From: Chara braunii | Lineage: Eukaryota; Streptophyta; Charophyceae; Charales; Characeae | Direction: 5' to 3' | Assembly (NCBI GenBank): GCA_003427395.1 | Contig: BFEA01000046.1 | Coordinates: 2,754,509 to 2,818,508 of the forward strand | Length of the DNA stretch: 64,000 bases | Shown: positions 1-10,903 of the stretch, in pieces | How the letters are laid out: each line of letters begins with the position of its first letter | Position numbering within the stretch: the first letter of the stretch is position 1 | Position numbers and translations under genes: made by a program | Notes under the pieces: generated by a model | Told to the model about the DNA's origin: nothing | Seen by the model: only the letters and a program-made list of their open reading frames with translations | Databases searched by the model: none

Positions 1-1260
1 AAGATGGAATTGAGATTTGCATCGACTCACCATTTTTTAGGAAAATAGTCACTAGGTCAAAAAAAAAATACAAGTCCAAGGGGGTGAAGAAAAACCCAGT
101 GGCAGTCCTAATAGAGAAAGATTATGATGAAGCATTGGAAAAGGAAAGACAAATTATAAAAGCATTGAGGGAATCAACAAAACTGGAGAATAGGCTCACC
201 AAAGAAAGGTTTGACACAATGAAGATAGGCTCGGATCAATTTATCCTACCTAAAAAGAAAGAATATATCTTCAAGATGTGTCAGGAATTATCTGGTGCTT
301 TCTCCCTTAATGATGAAGAGAGGGGGCGATTGAACGTGGACATGATCAAGATGGCCAAGATTTGGACAGTTGACCATGTTCCATGGAATGATAGACGAAC
401 CAAGTATGCCTTGAAGGAAGAGGCAGAGGTTGTGAAGTATTTTGACAAAAAGATTGCATCTAATGTTGTTGAACCTGCTGATGGACCTAATGCTAACCAC
501 TGGTTTTGTTTCTGGAAAATGGATACAGAATCTTCAGAAGCGCAATTCTGTGACGGTACGTGATGCAGGTAGTCTTCCTAATGCAGACCTCCTCCCTGAA
601 TCATTTGCTGGTCGATGTATTTATTCCCTAGTTGACCTGTATCCCGGCTATGATCAGTTCCCTATTGATCCCACTAGCCGACCCATGACTGCCATGCACA
701 CACCAAGGGGGCTTATTCAGATTTGTGTGGTACCTAAGGGCCGGACTAACAGGGTGGCAGTGGTTCAAAGGGATATGATCAAAGTCATGCAGGATATTTT
801 TCCTGAAATAACCAGTCCCTATATTGATGACAATCCTGTAAAAGGACCCTTGGTAAGAGATGAAACATTGGTCGCAGGGGGAGTCAGAAAGTTTGTCTGG
901 GAACATGCGAAAGGAGTAAAGATGGTCCTAGAAAGACTTCAGAAGTATAATCTCACTGCCAGTGGACCAAAGTCTCTTCTCTTCCAACCAGAAGTGATAA
1001 TCATGGGCTTCAGATGCTTCTCCAAGGGTAGGAGTCCAGATCCCAAGAAGATAGACAAGATTGTGAACTGGTCTCTGCCTCTCAAAAGAGTGACAGATGT
1101 CAGGAGCTTCTTGGGAGTCTGTCGATTCTGGAGGATTTTTATTCCTCGTTTTGCTGCCCTTGCAGAGCCTCTGAGAGAAATGGTAAGACAAGGGGTTAAT
1201 TTAGCATGGAATGATAAAAGACAAGCTGCAGCGCTGCATCAAGGATATAGTGTCATTAAC
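1..1260 (+). pseudogene. Ty3/gypsy reverse transcriptase fragment
   Basis: Reverse transcriptase part of a Ty3/gypsy pol polyprotein, which would copy element RNA into DNA in a cytoplasmic particle. The frame is already open at base 1, so the N-terminal side (gag, protease) is outside the window. The first frame (to about 540) carries the pre-RT region with WTVDHVPWNDRR. The reading then moves to a second frame that carries NSVTVRDAGSLPNADL, the first catalytic Asp in SLVDLYPGYDQ, the YIDD box (about 820-831) and the thumb segment RSFLGVCRFWRIF (about 1099-1137). A frameshift lies between about 505 and 545, and a second near 1235 ends recognisable pol sequence just before RNase H would begin. 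The RNase H-integrase half lies inverted immediately downstream. The RT motifs resemble a Ty3 branch I recall from basidiomycetes and charophytes. Non-functional as it stands. Confidence 0.88.
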
Positions 1261-1467
1261 TTAGTTGCTTGCCGAAATAAATAATGAAATGACTTGCTGA
1301 AAACTGGAATATTGAAACAGGGATGCTGAAACTGAAGTGCTGTTACTGAAATGCCGAAATTGAAATGCTGAATAAACTATGCAAGAATGATCATTGTCTG
1401 CTGATAACTGAGCCTCACTATCTCAGTGTCTTATTGTACTCTTTCTCAGTCCTTTATGACCGTTCTC
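1261..1467. other. Spacer between the two inverted pol halves
   Basis: No coding signal. Positions about 1285-1375 hold short imperfect repeats of the type GAAATGCTGAAA (GAAACTG, GAAGTGCTG, GAAATGCCG, GAAATTG). The integrase reading frame ends at 1468 on the other strand. Confidence 0.5.
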
Positions 1468-3530
1468 TTACTTGGATGGTTGACTTCTCTTTCCTCTCTT
1501 CGGAGTCACTGTAGGGATCAAATCAGGGTCTCTAAAGATGAACTTAAGAAGTTTTGACCCTGACACCATATCGTGAACTCTAGATCCATCAATTTCTAAT
1601 ATCTCATAAACTTTGGCCTCTGCTTTTCCTGTAATTCTGTAAGGACCAAGCCATCTCGGCGCCAATCTTTTAGTCCATTGAATCTCAAGAGAACTGTCAA
1701 ACAAAAGAACAACATCTTCAATCTTCAATTTCTCTTTTCTTATATACCTTTTCTTGTTCCAACTCTCTTGATCCGATAGTCTGCTGGATGACATTCTCTC
1801 TGCTGCATCCATCACTGCCTGATCAACTTCAGATATCTGCCTCATCCTAATCTGAAGGAGTTCTGAAATAGAATAATCCTTGCCACTCTCTTGACTTGAC
1901 AATGTCTTGACAATACTCTCAATTGGTAACATAGCATAACGGTCATACCACAGTGTAAAAGGTGCATAACCAGTAGTTCTCTTGACTGTGATATTATCAA
2001 CATATACAGCAACTCTTAACACCTTTGGCCAGTTACTGAGTTTCACTTCACACCAGTTGGCCAATGAATCTTTCAGAGTTTTGTGGCCTTTTTCAAGAGG
2101 TGTATTCGCTTGAGGATGGTAAGTAGTCACACACCGAATTCTGACACCCAATCTGAGTGTAATTTTTTTGACAACCTCATTTCTGAATTCTGATCCTCTG
2201 TCTGAGACAAATTCTCTGATGAAAAAATACCTAAGATATACTTCCTCTATCCAATCAGTTACTTGCTCTGCTGTCTTCCTTTTCATAGTTTTTGCCTCAA
2301 CGTATCCAGGAAAGTTATCTCTCATGTTTAATATGTATCTCATCCCACCCTTGCCTAGAGGCATAGTGATGAGATCCAGATGAACTCTACTACCTGGCTC
2401 TACCAGAATTGTAGGGAACAAGGGCTCAATCATCCTTGTGGTAGACCTCTTCTGACACAAGACACATGATTTACAGTATCTGAAAATCATGTCTCTCATG
2501 CCAGACCAGAAGTAGAGTTTGACAGTCTTGGAGTAGGTAGCCTCAGCAGCCCTGTGTCCACCAGCGACCCCCTCATGTATGGCAGCAATTATCTCTAACT
2601 GCCTCTCTTTACTGCAGACCACTCTTAATGGAGGTAAGCCTCCCTTACCATCCACAAAGAGATGTTCTCTCTTTAATTTGAATTTCTTCTTTGAATCTTT
2701 ACAATAATATTCTTTTAGCTGCTCCCTTTCCATCTTCCTGCCAATCTCTTGATAATCTTCATCATATTCTTCACAGGAGAAAAATATCTCTTCTTCCTTC
2801 TTTTCACTCTCTTCTTTTTCCTTTAAACCTGAACTTTCTCCAATTTCATGAGCAGTCACTGTTGCTGCATAAACTTTTGCATACCAATCGTTTGGTTCAT
2901 CATCTTCTTCTTTCCCTAGAATCGACTCATAGACGTATGCACTNGGAATTTCTCCCCAACTGTCTCTCTCTTCAGGCCACAGACTCCACCGGTAGGAGCA
3001 TGGTGCCTCATAATCCTCATCATCCTTTTCATTAAGAAAATTATCAACATAGGCAGATTCTTCAATTGTTTCATTCACATCTTCTTCTTCTTCTTCTCGC
3101 CACTCGATCCGGCTTAAGCCATCCGCTCTGTTATTCTCGGTGGGAATCTTTTCCAATTTAAAATCATATGTCCAGATGAAAGCGATCCACCTGCTGACTG
3201 TTGGATCTACCTGTTCGTGTTTTAAATGACACCTATCACAGCATATGCATCAGTCCTCAGGATGAATCTCCTTCCCAAAACGTAGTGCCTGAAGCACCTG
3301 AGGCTATTGATGATTGACAGTAGCTCTTTCCTGAATTGGGTGTAGCCTCTTTCAGTAGAATTGAGGGTTCTGCTTTCAAATCTTAGAGGCATCTCTTTCT
3401 CATTTTCATCTTTCTGAATAAGCACTCCACCCAGAGCAACTGGTCCTCCATCCGCCTCAATGATGAGTGTCAAACCCTGAGAGTGGGGAGTAACTATGAG
3501 TACAGTTCTGAGAGCCTTGATACAGTGTCA
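1468..3530 (-). pseudogene. Ty3/gypsy RNase H-integrase fragment
   Basis: Downstream half of a Ty3 pol polyprotein read on the minus strand. RNase H begins near 3527 with CIKALRTVLIVTPHSQG, then IIEADGGPVALGGVLIQ and ESRTLNSTERGYTQF. The catalytic Asp is in EADGG. One frameshift near 3222-3227 separates it from the tether (VDPTVSRWIAFIWTYDF). Integrase is then open for 562 codons from 3156. It has an H2C2 zinc finger (H194, H201, C231, C234, counted from the Met at 3156) and a DDE core: D261 in VHLDL, D319 in SDRGSEF and E355 in NTPLEKGHK, with 35 residues between the last two. A basic C-terminal domain ends at 1468. An acidic linker (about residues 20-150) precedes the zinc finger. The integrase frame has no stop, unlike every other coding remnant here. 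No chromodomain seen. One X comes from the N at 2944. Confidence 0.9.
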
Positions 3531-6006
3531 AGATCTGAGAGACTCATGGCTGTGGCACGTCAAGTGATATAAGTGGTATTATCCTTATCACAAAAAGAAA
3601 GTCTGACGGACATAAAGAAGTTCTGTTCTGTCTGATTGAAAGTTATTAGCAGAAAGACTTTGTGTCTCTGACTAAGTCGTTCTTTCAAGAGATTCAGACG
3701 AAGGCAAGCATAAAGAAGTTAAACTTTACTTGACTGAGAGTGGTCAGTAGAGGGACTCCGTGCTTCTCGGCTAAGGGTCTGTCTTCACTTAGATGAGGGA
3801 AGGGACCTCTCTGAGATCAGTGTTTCAACATTTCCTTGAGACTGACGGGACGTCTCTTGGAAAAAGAAATCCCAGTTGAGGGAAGGGACCTCTCTGGGGC
3901 TAGCACTAATTTTTTTGCTTGAGGCCGAATGGAGGTCTCTTGCGAACTTTTAGTGTTCGCTAGCATGTTATTGTTCAGTGCCTCTTGAGACTGAAGGGAC
4001 GTCTCTTGAGCAGTGTTTGTCCTGTTATGGGGCGTGGGCAGTCTGCTTGTGGGTTATGATATGCTTGCCTGGTTGTCTGTGTAAGGGGTCATCTTCTCTA
4101 ACCTAAGGATGTGTTGATTGCTGGGGCCAGCCAGAGCCTTACAGCAGTAGGTTGCAATCTGGTGGGGTCAGCAGGTCCCCGACGTGAGTGTCGAATTTCG
4201 TAGTCAGCTGAGGCTAAGACTCCGGGGGTCTGGCCTATGAGGCTGAAAGGGGTCGGCTGGAACCCTACCGCAGTCAGAGAATGCAATCCAGTGAGGTTAG
4301 CCAGAGCCTGGAACTGTGGTTAGACCGGGTCCCACGTTTAAAAATCTGGGCGGGGTAGCCAACACCCTTGGCCAAAAACTGGTAGGTGAGCCGGTCCCTG
4401 ACCGCAGTGGTTAAATCCGGATTCGGGACAGCCAGACCGACGAGACGTCTACTGTCATAGGGTGACCAGACCCGCTATAGTCTGGGTGTCCTAGCGAGAG
4501 TGCCAAAGGGCTGCCATACTCGAGTAGTGGGTATGATTGGTCCTGACCTGGAGGCAGGTCAAAGGGGCTGTCAAGGCAAATGGTCTGATTAGTCCTGGCC
4601 TGAGGCAAGCCGAATGAGGTATGTCAGACTGACGGGACGTCTGACATTCTTGGTCAGTGGTGGGCCGAAACCAAGGCAATAAATAAATCCTAGGTACCAA
4701 GAGTTGTGATGTATTGATTATTATTTATTATTTATTGTTTTATTTATGGGTTTTATTTTAACTTGTTGATGCTTAACTGCTGGCTGTCAGAGGGTCTGCT
4801 TGCTGGGGGATGGTTGTTGTCTGTGTGACTTGTTGGTTTTGCAGGTATACAGATACTTACATGAAGTTCCCAGGCCAGGAAAAAGAAAAAAGGGTTTGGT
4901 ATTCCTTCCCTTTTGTCTGAGAAGTTGAGGAGACGCCTCACTCAGGCTAGAGAAAGAAAACAAGCGTTTTTTATCTCCATCAAGTGAGGAGCTGAGAAAA
5001 TGTCTCTCAGACTAGAGAACAGAAAAGAGGGTTTGGTATACCCTACTCCCAGCATAGCAGATAGAGTGAGTACCCTCGTTACTAGGGTAATCCTTGGCAT
5101 AAATGCCTGATCAAGAGCTGAGGTAACCTCCATGTGAAAAACCAACGGATGAACAAGTCAAACGTTCAGACGAAATCCTTCTTAAAATTTTATTTGGTGG
5201 CCGACAAGCGGTCTGGTTCACGAGGAACCTGCATCCCTGGCCTTAAAGAAGCCAAACTCTCAAGCCTGGGACGCTATGGAATGAACAGTGAACTGGAAAT
5301 TTCATGAGCCGAAATCTGACTCATAAAGCAGAAAAGAAGTCGCGCTTATATAGGACATAAAAGACAGCCATGAGTTCAAGCTGGAAAAGAAAGAGAAGGA
5401 AGAAGATGCTAAAGAGTGCAGTGATTAGTGTGATGAGGAGATGAGACAGCACATGGAATAGAGGAAGGTGGAGCAGGCACTATGGCCTTGCTTACAGCTG
5501 GAGTAGAAGGAGCTCTAGGATATAAGGAGAAAAAGAGGCGTTGGGCGTACCATAGCGCGCATCGAATTTCTTGCGAAGGAACTTCATCCTGTCTGGTGAT
5601 GGAGTTCTCTCGTACCACCCTCCTAACGGGTAGCGAGGGTGTGACCTTAAACGGCCATAGCCTCGCGGCTCCTCATCTTCCTCCTCCTCTGAGAATGATA
5701 CTAATGACGTATAGGATTGGGCTTAACGGGGTCCTACCCATAAGGTACATTTGTGGCTTGTGTGAGGGGGTCAAACACCCTAATCTTCTAGTTAGCTGGG
5801 CGATTGAAGTGTCTGATTATTCCACACAATAGGATATTTCGTTGAGAAAAGTTTGAAAACGATCTACGACTTAGTGGAGTATGAATGATCGTTGTAATCC
5901 ACCACTGGATTGAGTTTTAGCTAGTGGTTGGATGATCGGGGTGCCTGGCGCAATGAAATATCGTTCAAAGAGACCGGAAGTATTGTAGTCCTAAGTTTGG
6001 CATTGG
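3531..6006. other. Non-coding repetitive stretch, no gene seen
   Basis: No ORF I can relate to a family. Between about 3690 and 4660 short degenerate repeats recur around GAGGGAAGGGACCTCTCTG and GACTGACGGGACGTCTC (for example near 3790, 3840, 3885, 3985, 4630). From 4110 to 4480 another loose repeat has the form GCCAGAGCCT...GGTTAGACCGG. AT-rich simple sequence (TTATTTATTATTTATTG) sits at about 4720-4745. It may be the 3-prime untranslated region of the pol element to the left or unrelated element debris. Confidence 0.45.
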
Positions 6007-6333
6007 ATGACTTCCTATCCGTGATTGTAGTGGGTGGGGAGTGGTTTTATCCACTTTGTTAAAATTAGAGGTTGTAAAGTGTTCATGCTTAGCCGATTAT
6101 TCGGCTATTATAGATTTTCATCTTGATCAGGAATTAAATGGTATTTCTTGATTGTTGACTTTTGCTTAACTAATTTTGAGGAGTCAAGGCTTGAAGTGGA
6201 TACAACTAAATGACCATTTTGGCTGAAGGTAAAAATTCGAGGAAGTTACCGTATACTTTTTCTGAAGGTTATGTTTGAATGGTATTTGGTTTAAGCATCC
6301 GTTGCGACGCGGACGTTGCAGGTCCGGACAGGC
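6007..6333 (+). repeat. Sequence preceding LTR-like copy A, shared with 13440-13773
   Basis: About 326 bases that recur, at roughly 90 percent identity by eye, directly in front of copy B at 13440-13773. Homology starts abruptly at ATGACTTCCT. Because the LTR-like unit proper starts at TGTCA (6334), this shared stretch behaves like the last part of an element's internal region before its 3-prime LTR. Its presence in front of both copies argues that A and B were each once a 3-prime LTR, or that the locus was a tandem LTR-internal-LTR-internal-LTR chain. A short conserved string just before the boundary (GGTCCGGACAGGC here, GATCCGGGCAAGT before B, GGTCCGGGAATGT before 42510) sits where a polypurine tract would be, but it is not purine-pure. 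Confidence 0.7.
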
Positions 6334-6340
6334 TGTCATA

Positions 6341-6366
6341 CCAAATACCCTTACAAGGGTATTTGG
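6341..6366 (+). repeat. LTR-start hairpin of copy A
   Basis: Perfect 12-bp inverted repeat with a 2-base AC loop, arms CCAAATACCCTT and AAGGGTATTTGG, beginning 7 bases inside the TGTCA start. The same hairpin, with altered outer pairs, starts copy B and the 7.5 kb insertion. Confidence 0.85.
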
Positions 6367-7548
6367 CGTGTTTTCTGCAAGTCACGCGAGTGTGGCGTCG
6401 CCCGCCCGGCGACGTGCGCGCGAGAGAAAGCTTAGTTCCTCACAAGGGTGAGCGGCTCGCGCGGGGTATTGAGAGCGAGGCACAACCATGCGCAGGCTGG
6501 GTGTGCGTGGTGTTATGGGCCAGGCAGACGCACGACACTTCGTCCCCTTAATTTCTTTGTGTCTTCACGTTTATTCTTATTTTTACTTATTATGTTTCCT
6601 AATTCTAAATTTTGTTAAGTTCCTTTGACTCGATGATCAATTCCGAGGCCGATGTCGGGACCAACAGGCCTGGCTCCGTTACAGTATTGCCGGGCACGGA
6701 TGGCCGTCACGGTAGTCGAGGACCTTGGGTGCGCGCCCTTCGAGTTGGCCCACAGCGCAGGTGAAAAGACTGAGTGGCGGGGCCAGCCGATGCGCCGCAC
6801 CGTCCACCGACCACGAATACAGTGAGAGGTCTGTGTGTGAGCATGGTAGTGTGCAGGAGGACGGAGCGACTCAGGGCACTATGGGGAGGTCGCTGTAGCG
6901 GTTGCTCCCATACGGGGCCCTTCTCCACTACGGGCCTCAAAGCTTCCGTGGTAAAGGTGAGCTATTACTACCAAGATCTACATTAGGTCCGCTCCACCTG
7001 GAAACATGCTACAGGTCACCGCAGGCCCATGCCTACGATTTCTCGGCCCGCTACCTCTGGGTGGGCAAGCCACTAAGGTCGTAGGATGGTGAACTTGCCT
7101 GGGCAGATTGGGCCCAGGGGTACTATGGCAAATACTGTCGGATTGGGTATAGGAGCGGCAGGCTAATCGGACGCCCTACTAACGAGCTCCCTCAGAAGTT
7201 TTCTCAAGAGAGTTGGTGCTACTGAGCAGGACAGACCATGCGCTACAACGGAAGGACGGCGAGGAGTTGTTACAGGTGCCTTCGTTGATCCAACCTCCAT
7301 GACCACCGGCCCACTGTCGATTTCAGACCGCCCCACTGTGGTATCTGTGATAGCGTATCGGTTGGCGCAGAGAGCATGCGACAGGCGCCAGGACTGTGAG
7401 GCGGAGCAGCAAGCGACGAGCAACTGCAGAAGGGGAGTTGGAGGAGGAACCAACGGCCGAAATGAATCAGGGTGTGTTTCGGGGCCGGATTCATTCGAAG
7501 AAAACAGCTATGGAGGGAGGGGTGAGTAAGATTGGAGAGCAAAACGCC

Positions 7549-8116
7549 CGCCCGATTCTTGATGAAATCGGGCAGGGAAATAAGTGATTCTGAGACTCTT
7601 GTACCGGGCGACCTCGTTTTTCACGTCGAAATTAGTAGAAGGTTAGTGTAGGGAGAAAAACAAGGGAAAAACAGTGCGCGGAGATGCAGCAATGGCGGAG
7701 ATGGGAAGATGTGATTATCACTAAACTCGGTCGATTCTCGACAAAATCGGGCGAGGAAAGAAGCAATTTAGGGGTGTTTCGTCAGGGCTAGTCCATTAGA
7801 AGTGTTAGAATAGCAAAAGAATTACTGTAGAGGGAGATTAGTAGTGAAAAGCTTGCGCTGGGAAATAGCAGGAGCGAAGGAGAAAAGAAGCGGGAATCAT
7901 AAGTCTTGCTCATTTTTAGGTGAAGGCGGGCCAGAGAAGATCCTAAACAGGGGGTTCCAATGTCGAGCGGACTCATAGGTGGTGTTAGTTGTAATAGGAA
8001 GTCAGTTGGAGTAGAGTCGGGAGAGAAAGAGTGTGCGTAGGAGTGTACGGAAGACGAATATGGCCGCTCGAGAAAATGAAAGTCAGGCTTTATCCTCGAC
8101 GAAGTCGAGCGAAGGA
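7549..8116 (+). repeat. Series of CCGATT...AATCGGG hairpins in copy A
   Basis: Three inverted repeats share a loop of the type TTCTTGATGA/TCTCGACA: GCCCGATT...AATCGGGC near 7551, GGTCGATT...AAATCGGGCGAG near 7737, and CTCGAC...GTCGAG near 8095. Counterparts occur in copy B (near 14991, 19571, 19937), in the 7.5 kb insertion (near 23056) and on the minus strand near 62180 and 62350. They lie upstream of the TATA-like box, so they would be in the untranscribed part of a 5-prime LTR. Confidence 0.6.
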
Positions 8117-9652
8117 GGATAGCCGAAGATTTTTGGCCATCAGGAATGCGATGACAATGACAGATTTCGCTATGGAGCTGCTGTTTTGGTTGTACAATAG
8201 TTTGAAGTTGCGCCTAGAGGGGAAATCGAAATAGTAATGTATCTTTCCGAGTTCTAGAGGAAGATTCATTTGATTATGCCCGTCATTTCTATGGGAGTTG
8301 CCGAGGGAAGGCGACGGAAGATAGACAGTACTTGTTAGCTGGTGTGATGTTCTTCCTATCTATAGAAAGTTAATCTCTCTCTATCTCCTTAGGTGCATCG
8401 TTGGAGGTGAGGCGGTTACAGCAGCCAGGTGTTACGCTGACATTCGACTGTGTAGTGGCGCTCCTGACGTAATTTGAGGTGGCTGTTGCCCGACTAAGGT
8501 TATGGCGGGATTCGATGAACGCAGTACACCAGCGGGATAGGAGAGCTTACCTGCATTTACCACAGATGAGAAGGACAAAACAGAATTTACCCAAGGGAAT
8601 ATATATTCTTGTGTCAACGGCGCAGTGCTCCTGCAATTGAGGGAAGGAGAGGGGGAGTTGTTGTTTACAAACAAACGAGTGAACTGCAGGTAGCCGATTC
8701 TGACTACTAAGGGCCGACTATAACAGGTCATTCGTAGGTGAGTCGGACCAGAGTGTTGGTCTGAAGAATCAAAGGAGCAAGTGGGAGGGGACGGCAAAAG
8801 TATGCTCTCATTGATATTCGGATTCGGTGCTTTGGTTCGCCGTTGGTAGAATACTGGTGCATTTATGTTCTCCAAGCGGCATTGTAACTGCCAGGGAGTG
8901 CGGTGGCCTCCCAACATTGAGAGAGTGGTGTGTGTGGGGCTGGTCGCCATCAGCAAGTGAGCAGGCGTATTATAAACGGATTGGAAGAGAAGCACAGTTG
9001 CCGTTTGAGGCGCTGTTGAGGAGCATTGTGCACTTGCCATACGTACAGTAGGGTGACGGTTGGTTGCTGTGTTGTGGCTGCGCGGATATCGTGCATGTTG
9101 TGCACTGCTAGCTACGAGTGTGGTGTGACCTGCGCTACATACTATTACGGTGCTTTGTCTTCTGCGCGCAGTTTTTGCGCACACCATGTGCTTTGCTCGA
9201 TTGTACCTCCTCTAGGCAATGAGGTGACAACTCGATTGGAGGCGGAAGACGGTGTAACTTGTGGGTGTGATCAGCTTATGCAAGGGGGTTACCGCTACGA
9301 TTGGGAGGATCATCAGGGAGTCAACAGTCAACAGTTTGACTTCAGTTGACCAACAGTTGCGCATGTTGGCCATCATTGCGGGGCCCTCAGGAGACTGAAG
9401 ATTATAAGGCCCTCTCCTACGAGTTGAGTCAGTCCCCCTCCTGTATCTCGAGAGTCTCAAACCCCTTGTCTTCTGCCCTTCTTACTCTCAGTCTAATCCT
9501 GTTCAGCGAGGAAGGCAGCAGGCGGGATTGCAACCCGTAGGACTGCAGCAAGACTCTGTGGGGATTCAACCCACCGATTGCGGGAGCTCTGTCGGAACTA
9601 AGGAGGAGTTCTGGAGGCAAGGAACTGAGAGGTAAAGGTTTCGTCTTCCCTC

Positions 9653-9658
9653 TATAAA
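9653..9658 (+). promoter_or_regulatory. Candidate LTR TATA box, copy A
   Basis: TATAAA inside the conserved context CCCTCTATAAACGCAGTACAG, 3.3 kb after the LTR start. The same box with nearly the same context is at 28968 (copy B) and 25133 (7.5 kb insertion). It is lost in the minus-strand copy. Transcription would start about 30 bases downstream; this is inferred, not shown. Confidence 0.5.
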
Positions 9659-10031
9659 CGCAGTACAGGCCCTACTTGTATTCATTACTATGTTTGACTG
9701 AGTATGTTCCCTGTCTCCCTATTTTGACTTTCGGTTTGACCTTCAGGACACAATCCAGACTAAGTAAAGGAATGATTGTGCAAAGTCTGTTTCAGTTTTA
9801 TTTTGACTGAAAGAGGATTGTGGGATTGTATCTGGGGGAAAGGTGGGAGGAAGGCAATATTGCATGTTTGACTGGGTCCACCAAAGGCTGGGAGAGTCTC
9901 CATAAGTTTGGAGGGCTCAGTGTTGTGTTTATTTTGGATTGTTTGGGGCATCAGACCATTCGATAAGTTTGGGGGGTCTGATTGCTCTGGAGGCTGGGAA
10001 GTCCTCATAAGTTTGGGGAGACCTAGTGCTG

Positions 10032-10903
10032 TGGGGTGTTGTTATCTTTCCTATGATAGGAGAGTAACTACATTGTCTCTTGAGAGAGAAGGAAAGGGCT
10101 TGTTACCTTGCCGAAACTGTAATGACCAGGTAGAACAACTGCTGCTTAGTGAGACCGGTTCTGGAGTACCGACCTAGCCGCGTCTCCTGTTAAGTAGGAC
10201 CACCATATTTATAAGGGTGCGAATTCGCAGTTCGTTGCCTTGTTAGGTATGAATGAGGTTGTCCATCTGACCATGATTGGGTTCAGTGAGGTGCAAGCGC
10301 TGGAATCAGTGAGGGTTTCGGTGAGGCTTGATCCTTAGAGCGGGGCTCATGAGTCAAGATGTTATCTCATGAGGATTACACCGCTCGTCAGTATTATATG
10401 CTTTGCTTAAGGATTGAAAGGGTAACAATTGTATCATGTTATTTACTCATTGCTAGTCTTATTTCGACCTTCAAGAATATGAAATATGTTGTTGAGATTT
10501 ATCTTGTTATAGGACTGACAGCTGAGTTGGCTTCATATTGTTGTTTATAAATTTTGTCGTGCTCTTTAGTTACAACCCTTGACATTAAGTTGTGCCTATT
10601 ATGTTGTGATTATTGTTGTAAGTATATGGTATTTATCATGGGTTGTACTGCATTTTGGATTCATGTTTGGAGTATCCACCTATATGACATATGTATATTG
10701 TGTTCTTCCTTGATAGTAGAAGTAATATTCGGTTAGTGTCTGAGTTATGATCTAAGGGTTTTATCAGTGAATATTTATGTCTTATTTCATATGGATATTT
10801 GTCTAAAGACTCTATTCGATGTCGCCGTTGTTCTGAATAGGTTCTTACGTGCGCCCTCATGATGAGTGTCGAGGGAACTTTAGTGGGATATATTATACAT
10901 TAG
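10032..10903. other. No gene seen between copy A and the Gag remnant
   Basis: Sequence where copy A homology has ended. Short AT-rich ORFs at 10359-10736 look accidental: hydrophobic, Cys- and Tyr-rich, no family resemblance. If copy A was the 5-prime LTR of the Gag element, this would be the remaining leader after a deletion of about 3 kb. Confidence 0.4.

Larger units (their letters stand above)
6334..10031 (+). mobile_element. Long LTR-like unit, copy A (3-prime truncated)
   Basis: Non-coding unit starting TGTCATACC. It is co-linear with copy B: 6334-7607 matches 13774-15046, 7604-9252 matches 19447-21093, and 9253-10031 matches 28568 to about 29343. Similarity then stops abruptly, so the remaining roughly 3 kb seen in B is missing. 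Identity by eye is near 90 percent, with many differences being C/T or G/A at CpG. Because A lacks both insertions found in B, it supplies the empty-site sequences CCGG (7604-7607) and ACGG (9249-9252). It contains an LTR-start hairpin (6341-6366), further CCGATT...AATCGGG hairpins, a TATA-like box (9653) and one leader hairpin (9950-9982). No protein-coding frame is credible inside it. Confidence 0.85.

Noticed and set aside
6007-6016. LTR start at ATGACTTCCT, the left limit of A/B homology
   Set aside because: The 7.5 kb insertion, whose ends are fixed by its target duplication, starts at TGTCGG, which aligns with 6334 and 13774, so the upstream 326 bases are outside the unit.
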